Assembly (NCBI RefSeq): GCF_009377175.1
Contig: NZ_VJZD01000031.1
Location: 1-55,552 of the forward strand
Reading direction: 5' to 3'
Length of the DNA stretch: 55,552 nt
DNA from: Streptomyces adustus
GTDB taxonomy: Bacteria; Actinomycetota; Actinomycetes; Streptomycetales; Streptomycetaceae
In this document: in pieces, positions 54,109 to 55,552 of the stretch
Layout: each line of letters starts with the position of its first letter
Position numbering within the stretch: position 1 is the stretch's first letter
Made by a program: the position numbers and the translations under genes
Notes under the pieces: generated by a model
What the model saw: the letters and a program-made list of their open reading frames with translations, nothing else
What the model was told of the DNA's origin: nothing
Databases searched by the model: none

Positions 54109-54276
54109 GGCCGGGTCGGCCGTGAGCAGGCTGCGGAGGAAGATCGGCCGACGCGCCCGCCCGGACCGGCCGCGCGGCTGCGGCGTGATCCGCCGGACAG
54201 GCCCTGGGGGCGGGACACGGGCTCCGAGGGGGTCTTGATCACGCGGGACCGGCCGGGACAGGCGAAAATCGTCGGT

Positions 54277-55485
54277 GTGGATCTGACTCTGCTCGGCACC
54301 GGTGCCCCCGCGGGCCTGCCCCGCCCCGACTGTCCCTGCGCGGCCTGCGCGTGTGCGCTGGCCGCGGAGGCGCGGGCGGCCACCTCACTGCTCGTGGACG
54401 GCACCCTGCTGCTGGACCTCACCCCCGGCGCCGCCTTCGCGGCGGCGCGGGCCGGGACTTCGCTGGCCGGCGTACGTCAGGTGCTGCTGTCGCATCCGCA
54501 CGACGGGCCCGCGCTGGAGGTGCCGGCCGGACTGCCGCAGCCCGGCCGGGTGCCGGACGGACGGGAGTTGGCGCTGCTGACGGGGCATCGGGTGCGGGCG
54601 GTGGCGATGGACGCGCCGGGCACGGGGTACGCGGTGACCGGGCCGGACGGTCAGCGGCTGCTGTATCTGCCCCCGGGGTGCGCGCCGGCCGGACTGGAGG
54701 AGGGCAACGACGCGGCGGCGCCGTACGACATGGTGCTCGCCGATGTCGTGGGGCGGCCGGACGCGCTCGCGAAGCTGCGGGCGGTGGGGGCGGTGGGGCC
54801 GACGACGGACGTCGTCGCCGTCCACCTCGATCACGACGTGCCGCCGGGACTCGAGCTGCGGCGGCGGCTCGCGGCGGCCGGAGCGCGGACGGTGCCGGAC
54901 GGGACGACGCTGGCGGTGGGGGTGTACGAGGAGGTGCCCGACGTGCCCCGGCGGACGCTGGTGCTCGGCGGTGCCCGCTCGGGCAAGTCGGTGGAGGCCG
55001 AACGGCGACTGGAGTCGTTCCCCGACGTGCTCTACGTCGCCACGGGGGGTGCGCGCCGCGGCGACCAGGAGTGGGCCGGGCGGGTCGCGGCGCACCGGGA
55101 GCGGCGCCCGGGGTCGTGGCGGACCGTGGAAACGTGCGACCTGGTGCCGCTGCTGGCGGAGGACGGGCCGCCGCTGCTGATCGACTGTCTGTCGCTGTGG
55201 CTCACCGACGCGATGGACTCCGTCGGCGCGTGGGACGACGCGGTGTGGGCGGACGCGGGCGAGAAGGCGCTGCGCAAGCGGGTGCGGGAACTGACCGCGG
55301 CGGTGCGCGCCGCCCGGCGGACCGTCGTCGCCGTGTCGAACGAGGTGGGGTCGGGGATCGTCCCGGCCACCGCCTCGGGGCGGCGCTACCGGGACGAACT
55401 CGGGCGGCTCAACGCCGCGTTCGCCGGGGAGTGCGAGCAGGTACTGCTGGTGGTGGCGGGTCAGGTACTGACACTGCGCGGCTGA
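54277..55485 (+). CDS. cobU: bifunctional adenosylcobinamide kinase/guanylyltransferase with N-terminal MBL-like domain
   Basis: A 402-aa two-domain protein. The C-terminal CobU domain (about 227-402) has the P-loop GGARSGKS (231-238), LIDCLSLWLTD and VSNEVGSGIVP, so it should phosphorylate adenosylcobinamide and add GMP in late cobalamin synthesis. The N-terminal part (1-225) resembles metallo-beta-lactamase/PqqB-like folds (LLGTGAPAGLPRPDCPC, VLLSHPHDGP, AVHLDHDVPPG), but its metal motif is degenerate. GTG at 54277 is used; no ribosome site is clear and no cobalamin riboswitch is seen. The window ends 67 nt beyond its stop. Confidence 0.88.
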   Translation: MDLTLLGTGAPAGLPRPDCPCAACACALAAEARAATSLLVDGTLLLDLTPGAAFAAARAGTSLAGVRQVLLSHPHDGPALEVPAGLPQPGRVPDGRELALLTGHRVRAVAMDAPGTGYAVTGPDGQRLLYLPPGCAPAGLEEGNDAAAPYDMVLADVVGRPDALAKLRAVGAVGPTTDVVAVHLDHDVPPGLELRRRLAAAGARTVPDGTTLAVGVYEEVPDVPRRTLVLGGARSGKSVEAERRLESFPDVLYVATGGARRGDQEWAGRVAAHRERRPGSWRTVETCDLVPLLAEDGPPLLIDCLSLWLTDAMDSVGAWDDAVWADAGEKALRKRVRELTAAVRAARRTVVAVSNEVGSGIVPATASGRRYRDELGRLNAAFAGECEQVLLVVAGQVLTLRG

Positions 55486-55552
55486 CACTCCGAACCGTCG
55501 GCTCGGCGCCGGTCCGGCGTGGCCCCCGGCGCCCGCGAAAGCGGTTGGCACC

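Noticed and set aside
54032..54276. Cobalamin riboswitch before the CobU gene
   Set aside because: No B12-box or related conserved elements were found; only the nested hairpin is there.

Overview
This window is a high-GC actinobacterial chromosome segment, almost certainly from Streptomyces. The signs are strong third-position G/C bias, many GTG and TTG starts, and a gene order that I recognise from memory as the S. coelicolor SCO2123-SCO2175 neighbourhood (glkA, trpD, qcrCAB, ctaCDEF, nadA). Many genes also have counterparts, by family and partly by order, in the M. tuberculosis Rv2181-Rv2204c block. I see no rRNA, tRNA, CRISPR array, insertion sequence or prophage.

Layout. (1) 0-7.5 kb: a PlsC-type acyltransferase, an alpha/beta hydrolase with an overlapping small membrane protein gene, an endonuclease/exonuclease/phosphatase protein, glucokinase glkA with its upstream SCO2127-like partner, an ArsA-like ATPase, an SRPBCC protein and a metallophosphoesterase. 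(2) 7.8-15.9 kb: a FadD-type acyl-CoA ligase, a Tat-exported cholesterol oxidase, a PimB-like GT4 glycosyltransferase, a GT87 mannosyltransferase-like membrane protein, and a divergent MATE exporter/PadR regulator pair that shares a very large perfect inverted repeat. (3) 15.8-22.5 kb: a lipoprotein with an HExxH motif, two paralogous NlpC/P60 wall hydrolases, a NYN-domain protein, a zinc-ribbon protein, a rhomboid protease and a stand-alone AsnC/RAM-domain protein. (4) 22.5-25.5 kb: a SufS-like class V aminotransferase preceded by a SAM-IV riboswitch and a six-codon leader ORF, then trpD. (5) 25.5-35 kb: the cytochrome bcc-aa3 supercomplex genes (ctaE-qcrC-qcrA-qcrB and ctaC-ctaD-ctaF), with a degenerate receiver protein and an L,D-transpeptidase between the two operons. 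(6) 35.6-42.8 kb: a cysteine desulfurase-TusA fusion, a PfkB-family kinase, a small protein, a repeat-rich membrane-anchored protein, the Fe-S carrier ErpA, and the Fe-S enzyme NadA. (7) 42.8-55.5 kb: a Ser/Thr kinase with a PQQ sensor domain, an RND exporter, a NarL-type two-component system, a GC-rich minisatellite, the pspAA/pspA pair, a DUF3043 protein translationally coupled to a methyltransferase that seems to start at CTG, a small protein, and a two-domain CobU.

The genes form an envelope and energy cluster: phospholipid and lipoglycan assembly, wall hydrolysis and L,D-crosslinking, respiration, and the sulfur/Fe-S supply needed by the Rieske protein and NadA. The most unusual signals are the SAM-IV riboswitch with its mini-ORF, the four-half-site operator of the PadR/MATE pair, the 78-bp tandem repeat upstream of the histidine kinase, the non-canonical CTG start, and two domain fusions (IscS-TusA and MBL-like-CobU).
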